Origin: Ilyonectria destructans
Lineage: Eukaryota; Ascomycota; Sordariomycetes; Hypocreales; Nectriaceae
Reading direction: 5' to 3'
DNA length: 64,000 nt
NCBI GenBank assembly: GCA_020740775.1
Contig: JAHEWK010000038.1
Span: forward strand, 224,574 to 288,573
The notes beneath the pieces were generated by a model. The model saw only the letters and a list, made by a program, of their open reading frames with translations. It was not told the origin of the DNA and searched no databases. The position numbers and the translations under genes were made by a program. This document shows, piece by piece, positions 61,601-64,000 of the stretch; positions within the stretch are counted from its first letter, which is position 1; the number at the start of each line of letters is the position of its first letter.

Positions 61601-64000
61601 ACACTAAGGTGCTGCGCTTGGGTTTCTTGCGGGAATGGCTCACAATGACGTGCACGGTATATGGTTGTATCGTACACATTCGACGTCTGATACCAACTTA
61701 TATCGTGTGCCTCTTCCCTGTTTGTTCGACGCTCCTCAAAACTGAAGTCATTCTCACTTTCGCCACGGATCCTACAGAGGTGCCAAGGATATCTATTCCG
61801 CCCAACACCCACCAAGCTAGTGCTCAAGATGCCTCTGAAAATCATTATCGTTGGTGCTGGTCTCGGGGGTCTTGGCTGTGCCATTGCTTTGACTCGTGCT
61901 GGCCACAAGGTTGAGGTATGTAGACCATTATTTCTTGATGGAGAGGGTGACAAAGCCAACGCATCAAGATATTCGAACAATCCTCGTTCCTCAACGAGGT
62001 TGGCGCTGCAATCCATATTCCTCCCAATGCCACCAGAGTCCTCAAGCACTGGGATTGCGAATTTGAGGATCTACAAGCTACCCTTTGCAATGCAATCAAG
62101 GTCTACGACAAGACAGGGAAGCTCATGTTTATCCCAGCGGTAAGCACCCATCAAGTCTGAAGCTGCATGGATCATCTACTGAATTTGTTGTTCTCCTCAG
62201 AGCACTAAAGAACTCCATGAGAAGCTCAATACTCGAGATGAATGGCTTCTCTCGCATCGCGTCGACTTACACAACACTCTGAGGAAGCTAGCCACTGACG
62301 AGACGTATGGAGACAATCTGAAGATCCATCTTTCCAGCCGTGTCATGTCCGCGGTGAGTCACTGTTTGCACCCCTCTATTCTCCTTTCCAGTCTTGTTCT
62401 CGTCGTCATCGCCACTTTGTGCGTATCATGTGGCTAACGGTCCGACTTTGTTGAAGGATGCGGAAGCCGCAGAGATTGTTCTTGAGGACGGGACCAAACA
62501 CCGAGCTGATCTACTCGTCGGAGCAGACGGTGTGCATGTAAGTAGTAAGACTGTTACAGCTACGTAACATGCATGCTAAACCAGGTTGCAGTCAAAAGTC
62601 GTCGCCGCGGTGACCCAAAAGACGCCTGAACGCAAGAGCACAGGGCAAAACACATTCCGATTCTTGGTCCCTATGGACAAGATTCAGGCCAATCCGATCA
62701 CGAGACGCTTATTTGCGAACCTTGGTATCGACTGCCAGCACGTTTTTGTTACATATGACCGTCGTCTCGTTATTTATCCTTGTCGGCGCGGCAAACTGCT
62801 CAACATCGTCGCCATGCATCCAGCTGAGGATTCCAGCCTTGAATCCGAATCCTCATGGCTTGCTGGAGGCAAGATAGAAGACCTGCTCAACATTTACAGC
62901 GAGTTTTCTCCCCGACATCATCGAAATGTGCAGTCTTGCCGAAGACTTGAAGCTCTGGAGCTTAGCCACAAGAGATCCTCCCGAGAAGTTCTATAGGGGC
63001 AGGACTGTCTTAGTAGGTGATGCAGCTCATCCCATGCTTCCTCGTAAGTCCTCGTTTACCAAGAGTGTAATGTGCTCTAATAGCAATAGACCAAGGTCAA
63101 GGTGGTGCACAGTCTCTGGAGGACGGCGCAGCTCTTGGAGCTCTGTTCCCTGCCGATACAACTGTAGATCAAATACCGAGGAGACTCGCGCTCTTTAACA
63201 AGCTCCGTTATGGCCGAGCAGTAACCGTTATGTTCATGTCAAAGATCAATGATGAGAGGCGAGGAGAGATGATGGATGACCTCCGCAAGTTTGTTCCTGA
63301 CGCGCAGCTTCCGAAGAGCATGTTTGAATACGCTTGGGACTCATACGTTGTTCGTGATGCGCAGCAGCTCCTGGCCAATGAGACCAAAGCTTGAAGCAGA
63401 GCAGCATACAGGGAAACGGGGGCAATGGCAGATTTTATGTTGCATGATCGGATTCAAACAAGTTTTTTGTGAAGCTAGCATAGGCGCTTTCACTGCCGTT
63501 CTCGATATCCAAATGTCCAGGCTCTATTTCCTGAAGCAACATCCCAACACTTGGTAGTCGATGTATGGAAGACCGTGAAAGGCAGCAATTCAGAAGCAGT
63601 AGGACTTCGTATGACCTTTCCGTTGAGAAGTTCAGTACCAACGGCGTAGCTGAGAAAGCAAGCGCCTCGAGGTCGTCTCTGTGACTTATCGATGTATTAA
63701 AGTAATGATAGAAGGATAAGCTTGATCGTCATACGGAGACAGCTTGAAGCAAAGTGAACCCCCAATGTCAACAATGCTAAAGCGCACAGGGAGATTCTAA
63801 AACAAATAAGGAAGCGCTACGTGATTATTCTGGTAATATCCATAGAATTACTTATTGAAAACCTTGTCTGCAAACCTTGAGTGAACACTTGGCTGAGTTG
63901 CGACTCAAGGGAATGGCACAACGACCCCATTGAGAATGCCATAGCAAACACATTCTGAGAGGCTTCCTGTAACGGGTCAGGCCCACTTGGCTGGCGGCTC

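Overview
The window comes from the nuclear genome of a filamentous ascomycete (Pezizomycotina). Its genes carry short GT-AG introns of about 48-116 bp. The gene families are typical of such fungi: a PDR-type ABC transporter, Zn2Cys6 regulators, cytochromes P450, a fungal LigB dioxygenase and DUF6589. Several transposon copies carry C-to-T/G-to-A stop codons of the kind left by repeat-induced point mutation (RIP). Exon boundaries were read by eye; wherever I give exon totals, the summed coding length is a multiple of three.

Region 1 (1-12.3 kb): a complete PDR/ABCG transporter (1246-5944, minus), a long intergenic stretch with a small TA-flanked MITE, a Zn2Cys6 regulator (9256-10455) and a convergent NmrA-like gene carrying one frameshift (10499-11559).

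Region 2 (12.35-26.7 kb): a nest of transposons. The outer unit shares 19-bp ends at 12350 and 26688 and carries a decayed Mutator-like (MULE) transposase. A second MULE (12406-17402, 94-bp inverted repeats) sits in its left arm and itself contains a 492-bp hAT MITE. The outer transposase gene is split by an LTR-like miniature element (17910-24143, 5-bp target duplication). That element is split in turn by a clean 5205-bp DNA transposon (18735-23939) with identical 145-bp inverted repeats and a perfect 9-bp duplication. This innermost unit encodes two apparently intact convergent genes, a RecQ/DEAD-type helicase and a DUF6589 protein. It is the most unusual item in the window.

Region 3 (26.7-35 kb): a 3.3-kb hAT element (8-bp duplication) inserted in a pogo-type transposase relic, an AT-rich decayed stretch, a glutathione S-transferase gene and a 421-bp hAT-type MITE.

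Region 4 (35-64 kb): a cluster with the content of an aromatic-catabolism or secondary-metabolism locus. It holds a dual C2H2/Zn2Cys6 regulator, two P450s, an alpha/beta hydrolase, an aldehyde dehydrogenase, a CocE/NonD hydrolase, a LigB-type extradiol dioxygenase, an ALDH-like membrane-anchored protein, a cupin, a SnoaL-like protein and an FAD monooxygenase. Between 42.0 and 49.3 kb lie three broken genes (asaB-like hydroxylase, four-carbon acid sugar kinase, MFS transporter), so the cluster seems partly decayed. No PKS, NRPS or terpene synthase is visible. A joint pathway is an inference from gene content only.
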